DNA of 64,000 bases, from IMG/VR virus record IMGVR_UViG_3300002132_000107, positions 1 to 64,000 of that record; one strand, 5' to 3'. The stretch's first letter is position 1, and every line of letters starts with the position of its first letter. This DNA is from a virus. The position numbers and the translations under genes are program-made. Shown here piece after piece: positions 42,308 to 52,299 of this stretch. The notes beneath the pieces are model-generated. The model did no database searches. It worked only from the letters and a program-made list of their open reading frames with translations, and was not told the DNA's origin.

Positions 42308-43144
42308 CTATTTAAATTTTTTCTCTATAGACCTGAAGATTTCAACACCTTCGTCTGTCTTAAAGAAAGCTGCCATTGCAGAGTATGGATTTTCATCAAA
42401 AGGAACAGTCATTAGTTTGGCATTATTAGTGCCCCACATAAATGTTCTTTGGTCTTGTGATAGTTTTATAATTCCAGCCTCTGAAGCTTTGATTGCAAAA
42501 TTCCTTAGCTGTACATTTTCGTCATTAGCTAATTCCATAAATAAGTATGGATTTCTTTTTGCAAATAATAATAGATCTCTTTTTATTTCTTTAGAGCTCA
42601 TAGTAGAAACAGCAGACCCAACTTCAACTCTTAATATAGCCTCCGCTTGGTCAACATCTATTTCTCTAGCCGCCACTAAAGCATCTATTTGAATATCTAA
42701 ATCTTCCAGTTCATTATTAGCGGTTTGCACCGCATCAAATTCAGCATACTTTCCGTTTAAACCCGGATGGTACATTGATAATAATTTCTGTAAGTTTTGT
42801 TTTTCTTTTGGAACAAATAATGTACCGTTTTTAAATATAACATGCCCTAACGTAGCCTCACCTTTCTGTTCTTGAACAAACGGGGAGTTTTGATTAGTTG
42901 CATATCTAATTTCTTTTTGATTACCAGTTTCTTTATCAAACCATAAAAGCGGGTATCTTGATGTATGTCTAGATGCTAACGAGTAAGTCAATGGACTGTG
43001 CGAGCCTTTTAGAAAATAACTTCTATCTTTAATTTCCCACTCCGGTTTTGCTGGAGTCTTAATTTCTTTAACTGGTTTTTCAACTACAGTTACTACTGTT
43101 TCTTCAAAAGCTTCTTCTTGAGAAGCTATAAATTTTTTAGCCAT
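42308..43144 (-). CDS. Structural protein downstream of the capsid, 278 aa
   Basis: Starts MAKKFIASQEEAFEETVVTV, with a charged low-complexity N-terminus, then KDRSYFLKGSHSPLTYSLAS and IRYATNQNSPFVQEQKGEAT as compact beta elements, and a helical C-half (SKEIKRDLLLFAKRNPYLFM). Placed right after the capsid terminator and before the connector genes, so a head decoration, plug or head-closure protein is possible. No family assigned. Confidence 0.6.
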   Translation of the reverse strand: MAKKFIASQEEAFEETVVTVVEKPVKEIKTPAKPEWEIKDRSYFLKGSHSPLTYSLASRHTSRYPLLWFDKETGNQKEIRYATNQNSPFVQEQKGEATLGHVIFKNGTLFVPKEKQNLQKLLSMYHPGLNGKYAEFDAVQTANNELEDLDIQIDALVAAREIDVDQAEAILRVEVGSAVSTMSSKEIKRDLLLFAKRNPYLFMELANDENVQLRNFAIKASEAGIIKLSQDQRTFMWGTNNAKLMTVPFDENPYSAMAAFFKTDEGVEIFRSIEKKFK

Positions 43145-43167
43145 AATATGATAAAATTAAATAAATA

Positions 43168-43208
43168 ATAAAAATAAAAATTACCCCCAATTTTATATCA
43201 GGGGTAAT
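43168..43208 (-). terminator. Intrinsic terminator after the capsid gene
   Basis: On the leftward RNA the stem ATTACCCC pairs with GGGGTAAT around a loop of about 12 bases (one extra G) and is followed by a T-rich run. It probably lets more transcript cover the capsid gene than the genes after it. Confidence 0.75.
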
Positions 43209-43223
43209 AATTACAAAGTTTGA

Positions 43224-44666
43224 TTATGCAGATGCAGTAAACAATACAAAATTGTTAGCCGCTTGAACTACAAGACATCTTTCAGAAAGGAAGTGTACTT
43301 CCATAGCATCAAGAGCAGAAGTGTAAGCTCCACCTACAGAACCAGTGATCCAAGATTTCATTCTTCTGTCGTCAGCTTGAGAAGCTCTGTATCGTACGTG
43401 TAAGAATGGTCTTCTAATATTTGTTCCTAAGATTTGATCGTAAACTGTAGAAGTTCCAGCAGGAACTAATATACCATCAATACCAGATCCTACTTGTCCA
43501 GCTCCGTTAGAAGCACCACGAGTAGAAGCATCGTTTAAGTATTTCCAGTCAGTTTTATAGAAATCGTAAGAACCTCTTCTGAATCCAGTGAAACCTAAGT
43601 TTAACGCCATTTCAGCAGAGTTTTCGAATAATCCGTAAGCAGTACCACCGTTTGCACCAGAAGATAAACTAGCTAACATATCATCAAAATCTAATGAAGT
43701 TTGTCTGTTTAAGAATAACATGTTTTCTTCAATAGCTCCTTGAGTATCTAAGTTTTTCAAGATGCTATCAAATTCAGCTAACCCAGCATTTGCTGTAAAG
43801 TTGTTTAATACGTTACCTCTTGATTGTACTGCGGCAAATAAACCTTCAGTACCTTTGTAACCATCAGCTCCTAAAGTAGAAGTTCCAGAAACTAATTCAC
43901 CTTCAACTACTGCCATTTCTAAGTAATCCTCAAAACGCAACCTAGTTTCAGATTCAGCTTTTAAGTACCATAAGTATCCAGATGCTCCATCTTCAGTGGC
44001 TACTTCAACCCATCCAATTTGTGCAGTATCAGATCCAGAGATAGCATATTTCTCTTTGATAATAATTGGAGAGTTAGAGAACTGAGTAAAAGAAGGAGTT
44101 ACAGACTTAATATCAGAATCTGTAGTTCCTTTTTTGTATTCAGAACCATAAACGAAGATCTTAAGAGCCCCAGCTGTTGCGGATAAAGCTGTCATATCAG
44201 CCGCAGTATAAGGCTTAACTGTAATAGTAGCTAAAGTAGCTGATGTGTTAACACTATTAGTAACAAAAACTTTGATGTCTTGTCCTGTTGCAGGATCAAT
44301 AACTACTAAAGTTTGATTTTTAGAGATAACGTTAGCCACAAAGCTAGGGCCTGCAGTTGCATTTAATGCAAAAGTTAAAGTGGTTTCTGTAGCTTTAGTT
44401 ACAGTATCATAAGCGATATGTAATCTGTTTTGCTCTGACCATACTACCTGATCTGAAGACATTGGCATTTCAGCGCCAACCATCCTTAAGAATCCAGATA
44501 GAGTTCTATTTCCATAACGCTCTACTTCAGCCTCATAGATTTCTGGTAAATATTGTTGTGCGAAATCATTTCCAGATCCGTCTGTAAAGTTTAAATAATT
44601 GCTCTCAAGAAGTTGTTGTTTTTGAGATGGTTTAATTGACCCATAAACGGGTGCGACTACTGCCAT
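43224..44666 (-). CDS. Major capsid protein
   Basis: 480 residues, immediately downstream of the scaffold gene and followed by a strong terminator, the usual place for the most abundant structural gene. N-terminus MAVVAPVYGSIKPSQKQQLL; a central SYLWYLKAESETRLRFEDYL-type helical segment; C-terminus RRPFLHVRYRASQADDRRMK and MEVHFLSERCLVVQAANNFV, resembling capsid ends in uncultured Bacteroidota phages as I recall. An HK97-like fold is inferred from gene order. Confidence 0.85.
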   Translation of the reverse strand: MAVVAPVYGSIKPSQKQQLLESNYLNFTDGSGNDFAQQYLPEIYEAEVERYGNRTLSGFLRMVGAEMPMSSDQVVWSEQNRLHIAYDTVTKATETTLTFALNATAGPSFVANVISKNQTLVVIDPATGQDIKVFVTNSVNTSATLATITVKPYTAADMTALSATAGALKIFVYGSEYKKGTTDSDIKSVTPSFTQFSNSPIIIKEKYAISGSDTAQIGWVEVATEDGASGYLWYLKAESETRLRFEDYLEMAVVEGELVSGTSTLGADGYKGTEGLFAAVQSRGNVLNNFTANAGLAEFDSILKNLDTQGAIEENMLFLNRQTSLDFDDMLASLSSGANGGTAYGLFENSAEMALNLGFTGFRRGSYDFYKTDWKYLNDASTRGASNGAGQVGSGIDGILVPAGTSTVYDQILGTNIRRPFLHVRYRASQADDRRMKSWITGSVGGAYTSALDAMEVHFLSERCLVVQAANNFVLFTASA

Positions 44667-44677
44667 AATAAATTTTT

Positions 44678-45856
44678 TTAATTGTTAAATTTCTTTGTTT
44701 TAATTTTAAGTTTTGAAGAATCAAGACCGCTAATTGCTTTAACTTTTAATCCATTAATAAATACATCCCCCGCCGTTGTTTGTCTAGGCGTTGTAGATGG
44801 ATTTTTAGAATTAGTAACAACTTCTTTTACTGCATCGGATTTTCCTTGCTCATAAAAGTGTGCTGCTATTTTGTCAATGTTCTCAGCGGCATACATAGCT
44901 TTGTGATAACCTTTTGTATCTACAACTTCACCATTATCATTTAAGAACTTCTTAATTAGGTTATTGATGTTTGATTGGTTTTCAGCTACTCGTTCAACAT
45001 TTTGAATGCCATACCTAAATTTCTTTTCTCCTACATTGATGTCAAAACCTTTGAAATCATCAGAAAAAAGTTTTTGGGTATCAGCTTTGAATTTCTCATG
45101 TTGCTGAGCCGCCATGCTTTGCTCTTCGTTATATCGGTTGAAAAAGTCCATTGCTTTCTTTTGCTCTTGGGTAACACCAGGTCTCAACTTGATTTCCTCG
45201 TAATATTTACCTTTAATAGTTTCCAGATAGTCTTTGGCTTTTGCAACTTCTTCTTTAAAAGCGAGTTTTCTTTTTCTTATATCTCGCTCTTCGTCAAGTT
45301 CCTCATCATAGCTAAAGTTGTCTTCCATTAGGAATTCTATTTCTTCAGCGTCTAAATGCGGTCTTGTTTTTTTGTAATATTCTTTAAGTAATGTATTGTT
45401 ATCTACATTTGTGTAATCAGCATTTAACCTAACATAGTCTTCAACCGTTCCACCAGTCTCTTCCATAAAAGAAACTAATTTTTCAATGTTTTCAGGTAAC
45501 GCCCTTCCCGTTTCTTTTGATTCAGCAATTGCTTCCTGTACGTCTTCGGTTAATTTTTGTGTTTCTTCAACAACTTCTTCATCAGTTATTTCTTGAATAA
45601 CTACTGGCTCTTCTTCAACAACCTCTTTGGCAACGACTTTTTGTTCTTCGTTTCCTTCGACCACTTCTTGCAATCCCAATTCGGGTTGTTCTGCGCGTAA
45701 CACGCTTTCATCTGTGACTTGCTCTTGAATGGCATCCTCTTCTTTTTTAGGTGTTAAATCAACTTTAGTAACATTGCTATTACTATTTAGTTTTTTCATT
45801 GCAGGTTTTTTCTTTTGCAATTTGAAATTCCCTTCTTGTTTTACTGTTTCTGACAT
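44678..45856 (-). CDS. Scaffolding protein
   Basis: 392 residues, highly charged (Glu and Lys repeats such as EEQVTDESVLRAEQPELGLQ) with long coiled helices and almost no hydrophobic core. Its place between portal and major capsid genes, and its composition, are typical of tailed-phage scaffolds that guide prohead assembly and are later released. C-terminal basic end (DSSKLKIKTKKFNN) may contact the capsid protein. Confidence 0.8.
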   Translation of the reverse strand: MSETVKQEGNFKLQKKKPAMKKLNSNSNVTKVDLTPKKEEDAIQEQVTDESVLRAEQPELGLQEVVEGNEEQKVVAKEVVEEEPVVIQEITDEEVVEETQKLTEDVQEAIAESKETGRALPENIEKLVSFMEETGGTVEDYVRLNADYTNVDNNTLLKEYYKKTRPHLDAEEIEFLMEDNFSYDEELDEERDIRKRKLAFKEEVAKAKDYLETIKGKYYEEIKLRPGVTQEQKKAMDFFNRYNEEQSMAAQQHEKFKADTQKLFSDDFKGFDINVGEKKFRYGIQNVERVAENQSNINNLIKKFLNDNGEVVDTKGYHKAMYAAENIDKIAAHFYEQGKSDAVKEVVTNSKNPSTTPRQTTAGDVFINGLKVKAISGLDSSKLKIKTKKFNN

Positions 45857-45887
45857 GATATGATAATATAAAATTAATTAGTGTTTT

Positions 45888-48299
45888 TTATCTAGGCATA
45901 AACTGCTCTAGATTAAATCCTCCAAGGCCGTCGTTTCCTTGTGATTCAAAATCTTTAGGTAATAAATCATTTTTTCTTTGATCTATTAATTCAGACTGTT
46001 GTGTTGCTTGTATTTTTGTTCTTTTATCTTTGCGATCTTCAACTTCTTTTATTTTACCAGCTTCAGCATTTGCTCTTATTTGAGCTAATTGCATTTGATA
46101 ATTAAATTCTTCAGCCATAAGCTCTCTTTTAATTTGAGCTTCTGTTTGCATTCTTTGTATTTCAAATTGAGATTTAGCTTGTTCAACATTAACTTTTTCT
46201 TGTGTAAGAGCTTGTTGTTTTTGAACTTCAGCAAACGCGGCTTTTTCAGCGGTTTCAGCATTTGCTTGCGCTTGAGCTTGTATATTAGCAAGTTGCGCAG
46301 CTTCCATTGCAGCTTGCTTCTTTTTTCTTTTTAATTTAAGTAATTGATTTGCAAGCTTTAAGTTTTTAATTTGTCTTATATCTATTGCGTCTTCTAAATC
46401 AATACCGCCAGATTGTAATGCTATTTGAATATTTTGTTCCACCTGTGCTTTTTCTTCGTCATCAGGTTCTAATTCTAAATAAATTCCAAAGTCATGCAAG
46501 TTTAGATTCTTTATTTCTTTTAAAGTTTCAACATTAAAAGTAGATATACTATTAGCTAACGAGTTTGAAGTTAATTCAAAATCTAAGCAATCAGCAATTC
46601 TAAGAGATATGTTTTCACAAGCTCTAAGAGTTAAATACAGACTTGACTGTAATATATGCCTTGTGGCAACGTTGGATTGATTAGCAGCCATCTTTTGTAG
46701 CCCTAGTAAAGCATCTTTATCTGGATTACTTCCATCTCTTGCTTCATTTAATCCAGTCACATCTCTTATCATTTGTAGATAATAGTTGTATGTATTAATT
46801 AGTGAAGCAATTTTGCCTTGACCAGATGATGAAGATAATTCTTGAACAGGTACTTTACCTCTATTCATATCCCCGTCTTGAGTAAGCGATCTACCTACTA
46901 CACTACCCGTTTGAAAGTACATATTTAACGCTTCTGCTGGATTATAGTTTGTTCCGTTACCAAGATCAACTTCAGCTAAACCATCCATATCTAAGAATAC
47001 ACCGTCTGGTACTATTCTTGACATTACTTGTTGTAGCTTTAAATGCGTTAATTGAATCATATCAGCAAAGCCTGTAACTTTACTAACTATAGATTCAATT
47101 CTACCTTTATACATTCTAGGAGCCGTAATAGCGTAACTCATTTCTACTTTAGTAGTATCAGCATATGGCCTAGTCATGTTCTCTGCTAACTTCCATTCTA
47201 GCATAGTATTATTTCCTAATACTTTTGCTCCAGAATACAATACTTCTATTGTTCTAGATACTTTTTGGAAGTTGTCATTTTCAGGCGGATTAAAACTATC
47301 ATCTTTTTGTATAGTTTTTTCTAATCCAAATTCTGTTTGTTTTATTTTAAATACTTGATTTGAATATGTTTTATATTCAAAGTATAAAACTTGAACTGTA
47401 TTTTCATCATAATTGCCCCATCCAGTTATATACTGGTTGTTACCAGGCATGTTTTGAATATTTTTTAATTCTTCTTCTGTTATGTTAGGGAATTGTTTTT
47501 TAAGTTCTGGTATAGTAATTGCTTTTACTTCACCAACATAATATATATCTTCAAAGTTTGGATCCTCTGTATATGAATAAACCATATAAGCAGGATCAAC
47601 ATAATCCACAACAATGCCGTTAGCTTTATTAAAAGAAGTTTTAACAGCGGCAATACCTAATACTGTGAGATCATAATTTAATCTTCTTCTTACTAAATCA
47701 TATTTATTTGCAGCTAATACATTATTAATAGCTTCTTCTTCTGCAATTTCAACAGATTGCTTGTAGCTAAGCTGCATATGTAATTCAAGCTCTTCTCTTG
47801 TTTCCGGTAATTCATTAGCCGATAAAGATGAATTAGCAAAGTTACCACCAGTTATTTGATTAGCCTTTTGTATTAAATCTTGAGTATACATATCACGCAT
47901 TATTGCTAATGCATAATTTGTTCTTTTCTTTAAAGACTCTGGATCTTGTGAAAAAGCTTTTATATCATATGTCTTTTGTGACATACCATTAACTACAATA
48001 TCTACAAACTTAGATATAACAGGCACTGGTTTCCAATCTAAATTAAGATAAGACAAGTCGCCATTAATAGCAAGCTCATCTTTGTATTTTTGTATTGACT
48101 GTTCACCTCTAGCGTATAATCTTAATTGATGAAAGCTATTATAATTAGTTTGATACCTATTAGCGTTAGTCCTTCCTTGGTCAAACCATTCCTGTTCAAT
48201 GGCTCTGGCCACTTGAATACCATACTCTAATGATGCTTTTTCTGCATCGCTAACCACTTGGCTTGGAAAGGAACTATTGGTATTTGTGTATATGTTCAT
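45888..48299 (-). CDS. Portal protein
   Basis: 803 residues. N-terminal body with motifs seen in large podovirus portals (EEWFDQGRTNANRYQTNYNS, LNLDWKPVPVISKFVDIVV). The central part carries helices around QMIRDVTGLNEARDGSNPDK. The C-terminal about 150 residues are a Lys/Gln/Ala coiled-coil (AAQLANIQAQAQANAETAEK). It sits directly behind the terminase gene. A dodecameric ring for DNA packaging and exit is inferred from family knowledge. Confidence 0.85.
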   Translation of the reverse strand: MNIYTNTNSSFPSQVVSDAEKASLEYGIQVARAIEQEWFDQGRTNANRYQTNYNSFHQLRLYARGEQSIQKYKDELAINGDLSYLNLDWKPVPVISKFVDIVVNGMSQKTYDIKAFSQDPESLKKRTNYALAIMRDMYTQDLIQKANQITGGNFANSSLSANELPETREELELHMQLSYKQSVEIAEEEAINNVLAANKYDLVRRRLNYDLTVLGIAAVKTSFNKANGIVVDYVDPAYMVYSYTEDPNFEDIYYVGEVKAITIPELKKQFPNITEEELKNIQNMPGNNQYITGWGNYDENTVQVLYFEYKTYSNQVFKIKQTEFGLEKTIQKDDSFNPPENDNFQKVSRTIEVLYSGAKVLGNNTMLEWKLAENMTRPYADTTKVEMSYAITAPRMYKGRIESIVSKVTGFADMIQLTHLKLQQVMSRIVPDGVFLDMDGLAEVDLGNGTNYNPAEALNMYFQTGSVVGRSLTQDGDMNRGKVPVQELSSSSGQGKIASLINTYNYYLQMIRDVTGLNEARDGSNPDKDALLGLQKMAANQSNVATRHILQSSLYLTLRACENISLRIADCLDFELTSNSLANSISTFNVETLKEIKNLNLHDFGIYLELEPDDEEKAQVEQNIQIALQSGGIDLEDAIDIRQIKNLKLANQLLKLKRKKKQAAMEAAQLANIQAQAQANAETAEKAAFAEVQKQQALTQEKVNVEQAKSQFEIQRMQTEAQIKRELMAEEFNYQMQLAQIRANAEAGKIKEVEDRKDKRTKIQATQQSELIDQRKNDLLPKDFESQGNDGLGGFNLEQFMPR

Positions 48300-50525
48300 T
48301 TATATTATAATTTTTGAGGTACTACCATCATTATTGTATCTTTTTAAACCTAGATTAACAGGCTGTCTTTCTATTCTATTAACAGGAACGTATCTATGTT
48401 TATTGCAAGCCATTAAAGCTAAACCAGAACTAATAGATGCATCATGACTTGTTCTATTGTTTATGTTAAATCTAGCCCAATCTTCTAAGGTTCTTTGAAA
48501 ATACATATCTCCATAACCAGTATCTGATAAACCTATAAATTGTTCAACATAAGTTTCTATAGCAGCAGCATGTGCTTGCTTAATATCTTCACTAGAATTT
48601 GGTATTCCCCCTATTTCTTTTTCAGTAACAGATAGTTTATTCCAAATTTTGTCAGGTCTATTCATTGAAAAACCTCTATAACCTCTTCTTTTAAAATGAT
48701 ATAAAAGCCTTGGCTTGTTATTTTCAGCTAGTATTGGCATACCATAAAATACACATGCCATTAAAACATCTTCAAAAAATATTTCTGCTGTTTGCGGTCT
48801 AGCTATATATTCTAAAAAGAAATGATTAGGAGGCACATCTTCCATAGAAAACTTAGTTAAACCATGCAAAGAACCATTAGATCCTCTTTGGTCAACTGTA
48901 CCTGATATATCATAACTATCACAACCAAATGCACCAAGGTGTTCATTACCCGGCCATTTAGTACCATTCTTTATTATCACTTGGTTTTGAAGATGTTTAG
49001 CTGGAACCCAAGTTATTTTAAACCTTCCATCTTTATGCGGATTAAATACTACTCTTGTATCAGGCATTCCATTCTCCCAAGCAAAACTACCAGTAGTTAC
49101 AATTGCAGTATTTCTAAGGTCTTCATTGTAATCTATTTGCTGGTATATTTTTGTTAGATTAAAAAGCGATTGTTTCGCTTCATCTCTAAACGCATGCTGT
49201 TCTGTTCTTGGAAACTGACGGTAAAATTCATTCAAACCATCTTGGTCTGATTTTAATCCATCAACTTCATTTTGCCAGTGTTCTATAACACCGTAATCTA
49301 TTTCATTCTTGTCAACCCCTTTAACTGGATTTTTTGGCGTGTCGAATACAGGTAGCCCATGAGTATCAATGAATCCTTCGAAGTTCCATTCCATAGGTAT
49401 AAACAAAGAATATAATCCTGAGCTAGTCTGTCCATTGCGGTTTCTTTTTGCAACATCTGAATCATAATACAATCTTTTAAAATTCTCCCCTCCTTTTGCT
49501 AAAGCATTTGAAGTAGACCCCATCATACATTTACCAATAATCTTACTGCCTAACCTTAATGTTGTTTTTGTTACCCTCCAGTTATTTAATATATTATCTG
49601 GTCTCTCCCACTTTCCTGATTCGTCATGTACTAAAAGTTTGAGCTTTTCACCGTCGTAGGAGTTATCACCGGTGTTCTTCCAGTCGATGGTCGTATCAAG
49701 TCCTTGTAATTCGTTTTTGGCAATGGATACCTTATCGACGGACTTTCTGGTAATTTTGGACGCGGGTACACGGTAGGCGAGCTCGGTCTTCGGTCTGTCC
49801 ATTCCGTCCTGAATTGGTTTGAAGAAGAAAGGATAGTTGATTGATATAGGTACCACCTTATCTGTAAACATTTTCTTAGCATCTGCTCCTGATTTAGATA
49901 AGATCCCGAATCTCGCATCAGAAGATATTGTTGCCATATTAACTGCTGTTCCGCTGGCCATGAAGCTAAAACCGGACCTCCTATTCTTAAGGTAGCACAT
50001 TCCGAAACATCTGTTATCTGCTTGGCAAGCTTCCCAGAATATAAAGAATAATCTGTTTGCTTCCCTAAAATCTGCTCTCCCAACATCAATCTTGGTCCAC
50101 TGCAAGTACATGTAGTGATTACCAGTAATGTAAGTAGAAACACCTTTGTTGTAAAACGAAAAACCTTTTTCCCTATATTCAAACTCTTGATCGATATACT
50201 CATACCATTTGTTTTTAAAGTGATCAGGGTAAGTGTCCCACTCAAATATTGTTTTAATCTTTGACAATTCTTTTGGAATGTTATGAGCTTCCCAATACTG
50301 ATCTAGTTTGTTTTCTGATCTTGAATAAGCATTCTCTATAAAAGGTAATGCTATTTTTAATCCTTGTATTTCGTATATTTCTCCAATTTTACCAGTCTTA
50401 CTTATAACAACAACATCGTGTTCTTTGTTATAACCATACTCCCATTTGTTATACCTATTTTGTATTTTAATGGTTTTAGACTTAATATGATCAGGCAGTA
50501 CTTTGTATAGTGTTTGTTCGTACAT
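48300..50525 (-). CDS. terL: Terminase large subunit
   Basis: 741 residues. A deviant Walker A-like segment NRRSGFSFMASGTA near residue 180, Walker B-like LLVHDESGKW with acidic pair near 301, coupling-type GSTSNALAKGGENF, and an RNase H-like nuclease part with GCDSYDISG near 533. It would pump DNA into proheads through the portal encoded next to it. The 90-residue gene before it shares one base with its start and may be the small subunit. Confidence 0.85.
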   Translation of the reverse strand: MYEQTLYKVLPDHIKSKTIKIQNRYNKWEYGYNKEHDVVVISKTGKIGEIYEIQGLKIALPFIENAYSRSENKLDQYWEAHNIPKELSKIKTIFEWDTYPDHFKNKWYEYIDQEFEYREKGFSFYNKGVSTYITGNHYMYLQWTKIDVGRADFREANRLFFIFWEACQADNRCFGMCYLKNRRSGFSFMASGTAVNMATISSDARFGILSKSGADAKKMFTDKVVPISINYPFFFKPIQDGMDRPKTELAYRVPASKITRKSVDKVSIAKNELQGLDTTIDWKNTGDNSYDGEKLKLLVHDESGKWERPDNILNNWRVTKTTLRLGSKIIGKCMMGSTSNALAKGGENFKRLYYDSDVAKRNRNGQTSSGLYSLFIPMEWNFEGFIDTHGLPVFDTPKNPVKGVDKNEIDYGVIEHWQNEVDGLKSDQDGLNEFYRQFPRTEQHAFRDEAKQSLFNLTKIYQQIDYNEDLRNTAIVTTGSFAWENGMPDTRVVFNPHKDGRFKITWVPAKHLQNQVIIKNGTKWPGNEHLGAFGCDSYDISGTVDQRGSNGSLHGLTKFSMEDVPPNHFFLEYIARPQTAEIFFEDVLMACVFYGMPILAENNKPRLLYHFKRRGYRGFSMNRPDKIWNKLSVTEKEIGGIPNSSEDIKQAHAAAIETYVEQFIGLSDTGYGDMYFQRTLEDWARFNINNRTSHDASISSGLALMACNKHRYVPVNRIERQPVNLGLKRYNNDGSTSKIII

Positions 50526-50797
50526 TACTTAGATCTACCTTCAGCGAAACCTCTGAAATTTTTTTGTGGTGTATCAGCGGATTCATCATTTAACAATTGT
50601 TCTTCTTGTTCAATACGTGAAAGTATTTCAAAAGCATCGAATATTGCTAATTTCTTTGTAGCAGCCGCATTTTTTAATCTATCAGCTGATATATCATCAT
50701 CTGAATCAACAATTTTTTCTCTAGCTACTTTTATTAATTCCTCAACTGCTTTTTGCCCAGCTAGGATTATTTTCCTCTTCGTTTCCTTGGTATTCAT
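50525..50797 (-). CDS. Candidate terminase small subunit, 90 aa
   Basis: A helical 90-residue protein (MNTKETKRKIILAGQKAVEE) with an internal DDDISADRLKNAAATKKLAI and FDAFEILSRIEQEE helix. Its last base overlaps the terL start. Small DNA-recognition terminase subunits commonly sit here and are helical, so this is my best guess. No helix-turn-helix is obvious. It overlaps the GroES-like gene by 56 bases. Confidence 0.5.
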   Translation of the reverse strand: MNTKETKRKIILAGQKAVEELIKVAREKIVDSDDDISADRLKNAAATKKLAIFDAFEILSRIEQEEQLLNDESADTPQKNFRGFAEGRSK

Positions 50798-51347
50798 ATT
50801 TAATTACAATATCATTAGATTTCATACAGTACAATTTCTTTTCGTCAACTACAAACTCAAACTCTCCACCCGGTGTATAACCAATAAGGTCCCCAGGATT
50901 GATTTCTAGCGCTTGTAAGGAACTATTACCATATTTAAGTATACCAATAAGCTTTTGCTCTTTTTCAAGAGAGAAGCTGTCTTTATTTTTAATTGGAACA
51001 ACAAAACATCTATCATTAAAAGTTTTCCATTTTTTTGGTTGTCCATATAAATATATTTGATCTGGTGCACAAAAATATAAATCATCCATAAACATAGATC
51101 TACTATCTTTTTGTTCACCTCTCATGTCGTAAAATCTTCTAAAAACATTATGGTGTATTACAATTATATCACCAACACTTATTCCTGTATCATACGCTAA
51201 TGGCGTAGCTACAACTTCTGCAAAATTATTTACAGATTTAAATGTTTCTATTGATGAGTTTGTAATTAATGTTTTATCCCCTACTTTTTTCTCATTATCA
51301 TAGCGCTTCCCAACTGGCTTCACAATGAAGTCGTAAATACTTCTCAT
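50742..51347 (-). CDS. GroES-like (chaperonin-10 fold) protein, 201 aa
   Basis: 201 residues. GroES-type segments: an early KPVGKRYDNEKKVGDKTL, then VVATPLAYDTGISVGDIIVI, and a repeat of the fold at ALEINPGDLIGYTPGGEFEF with KLYCMKSNDIVIKYEY. It looks like two related Cpn10-like parts. Phage co-chaperonins replace host GroES for folding of large capsid proteins. A separate canonical GroES occurs at 55760, and GroEL at 56004, so this one is probably a divergent paralogue. Confidence 0.65.
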   Translation of the reverse strand: MRSIYDFIVKPVGKRYDNEKKVGDKTLITNSSIETFKSVNNFAEVVATPLAYDTGISVGDIIVIHHNVFRRFYDMRGEQKDSRSMFMDDLYFCAPDQIYLYGQPKKWKTFNDRCFVVPIKNKDSFSLEKEQKLIGILKYGNSSLQALEINPGDLIGYTPGGEFEFVVDEKKLYCMKSNDIVIKYEYQGNEEENNPSWAKSS

Positions 51348-51574
51348 TAGTACTCGAGATCATACTCAACAGATATTGCCATGTTAGAATTAAACTTCTT
51401 CCATGGCATTACCTCATCATTTTTCTTTATATGAATGTTATAAGAGTTATCATTTTCTTCAAATATTATGTAAGCTATTTCGTGGCCGCCATAAACGGAC
51501 TGCCCTATAGCGTAATGCATAGCCTCATTTTTATAATCAGAACCTATACTTATTTTTCTTATAACAGAAGACAT
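51347..51574 (-). CDS. Small protein, 75 aa
   Basis: Starts MSSVIRKISIGSDYKNEAMH. Beta-rich (GHEIAYIIFEENDNSYNIHI) with a short helix. Its stop shares a base with the start of the GroES-like gene, and it begins 1 base after the gene before. No family recognised. Likely cotranscribed with packaging genes. Confidence 0.6.
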   Translation of the reverse strand: MSSVIRKISIGSDYKNEAMHYAIGQSVYGGHEIAYIIFEENDNSYNIHIKKNDEVMPWKKFNSNMAISVEYDLEY

Positions 51575-51575
51575 T

Positions 51576-51818
51576 TTATTCTTCTTTTTTAATTTCAGTA
51601 TAATTACCAGTTTCTATATCAATAGTAATGGCACCATACTCTTTTTCTAATTCCGCTTTAAATTCTTCGATGTCTTGATTAAGACCAGCTTGCTTGTGTA
51701 ATAAAGCATGCTTCTGAACTTCAACAAAACCAATATCTTTTAAAAGATTGGTTAATTCTTTTTGTTGTTCTTGAATTTTAACTAATTGTTCTTCTGTGAT
51801 TGTTTTTACTTTTTTCAT
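51576..51818 (-). CDS. Coiled-coil protein, 80 aa
   Basis: Starts MKKVKTITEEQLVKIQEQQK. Leucine/isoleucine heptads across most of the length and a short acidic beta tail (AITIDIETGNYTEI). No known motif. Belongs to the run of small leftward genes between the holin and packaging genes. Confidence 0.6.
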   Translation of the reverse strand: MKKVKTITEEQLVKIQEQQKELTNLLKDIGFVEVQKHALLHKQAGLNQDIEEFKAELEKEYGAITIDIETGNYTEIKKEE

Positions 51819-51843
51819 TTGATTTGATTTGATTTAATTGTTT

Positions 51844-52299
51844 TTATTTATTATCTTTTATGGCTGAGCCAAAATAATATCCAAATATGCTTAATGCAAC
51901 TCCTTCAACTATTCCTAGCAAATGTATAAAAATTTCTTTATTAGAAGCAGGAACTTCTGTAGTAACTACAGTATAAACTAAAAAAGCAAAAGCTGTTAAT
52001 CCAACTATGCCAGTAAGATTAAACATCCAGTCTGTTCCGTACTTTCTTAAGTTTACCTCTCTTTTCCTAGCCGAATCCCTGTCTTCTACTTCTAACCTAT
52101 AAAGTTCCACCAATCTATTGTGAGCTTCAGACTTTTGATCTTCGTTTAAATCAGGATCTTTATCTATTAAGTTTTTAACTACACCTAAAAGACCTTTATC
52201 AGGAAGCGCATCTCCTACTACATCTATAATAGTAGAGCCAGCACCTAATAGAAATTTACCAAGTCCTGTTTCTTTAAAAGGTTTTTTGTTTTTAGACAT
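51844..52299 (-). CDS. Holin (GTA-type 3TM family)
   Basis: 151 residues. An amphipathic N-terminal helix (LLGAGSTIIDVVGDALPD) is followed by a helical PDLNEDQKSEAHNRLVELYR segment and two clear membrane helices (WMFNLTGIVGLTAFAFLVYT, then LLGIVEGVALSIFGYYFG), ending with a charged tail. This layout matches the phage/gene-transfer-agent holin family. It would open the inner membrane late in infection so that the peptidase encoded at 54248 can reach the cell wall. Confidence 0.75.
   Translation of the reverse strand: MSKNKKPFKETGLGKFLLGAGSTIIDVVGDALPDKGLLGVVKNLIDKDPDLNEDQKSEAHNRLVELYRLEVEDRDSARKREVNLRKYGTDWMFNLTGIVGLTAFAFLVYTVVTTEVPASNKEIFIHLLGIVEGVALSIFGYYFGSAIKDNK

Noticed and set aside
48300-50525. 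Firm assignment to the crAss-like phages on the basis of the terminase and capsid
   Set aside because: Gene order and the capsid end resemble Bacteroidota phages, but the usual crAss-like RNA polymerase genes are not visible and I cannot run a phylogeny, so no family is claimed.
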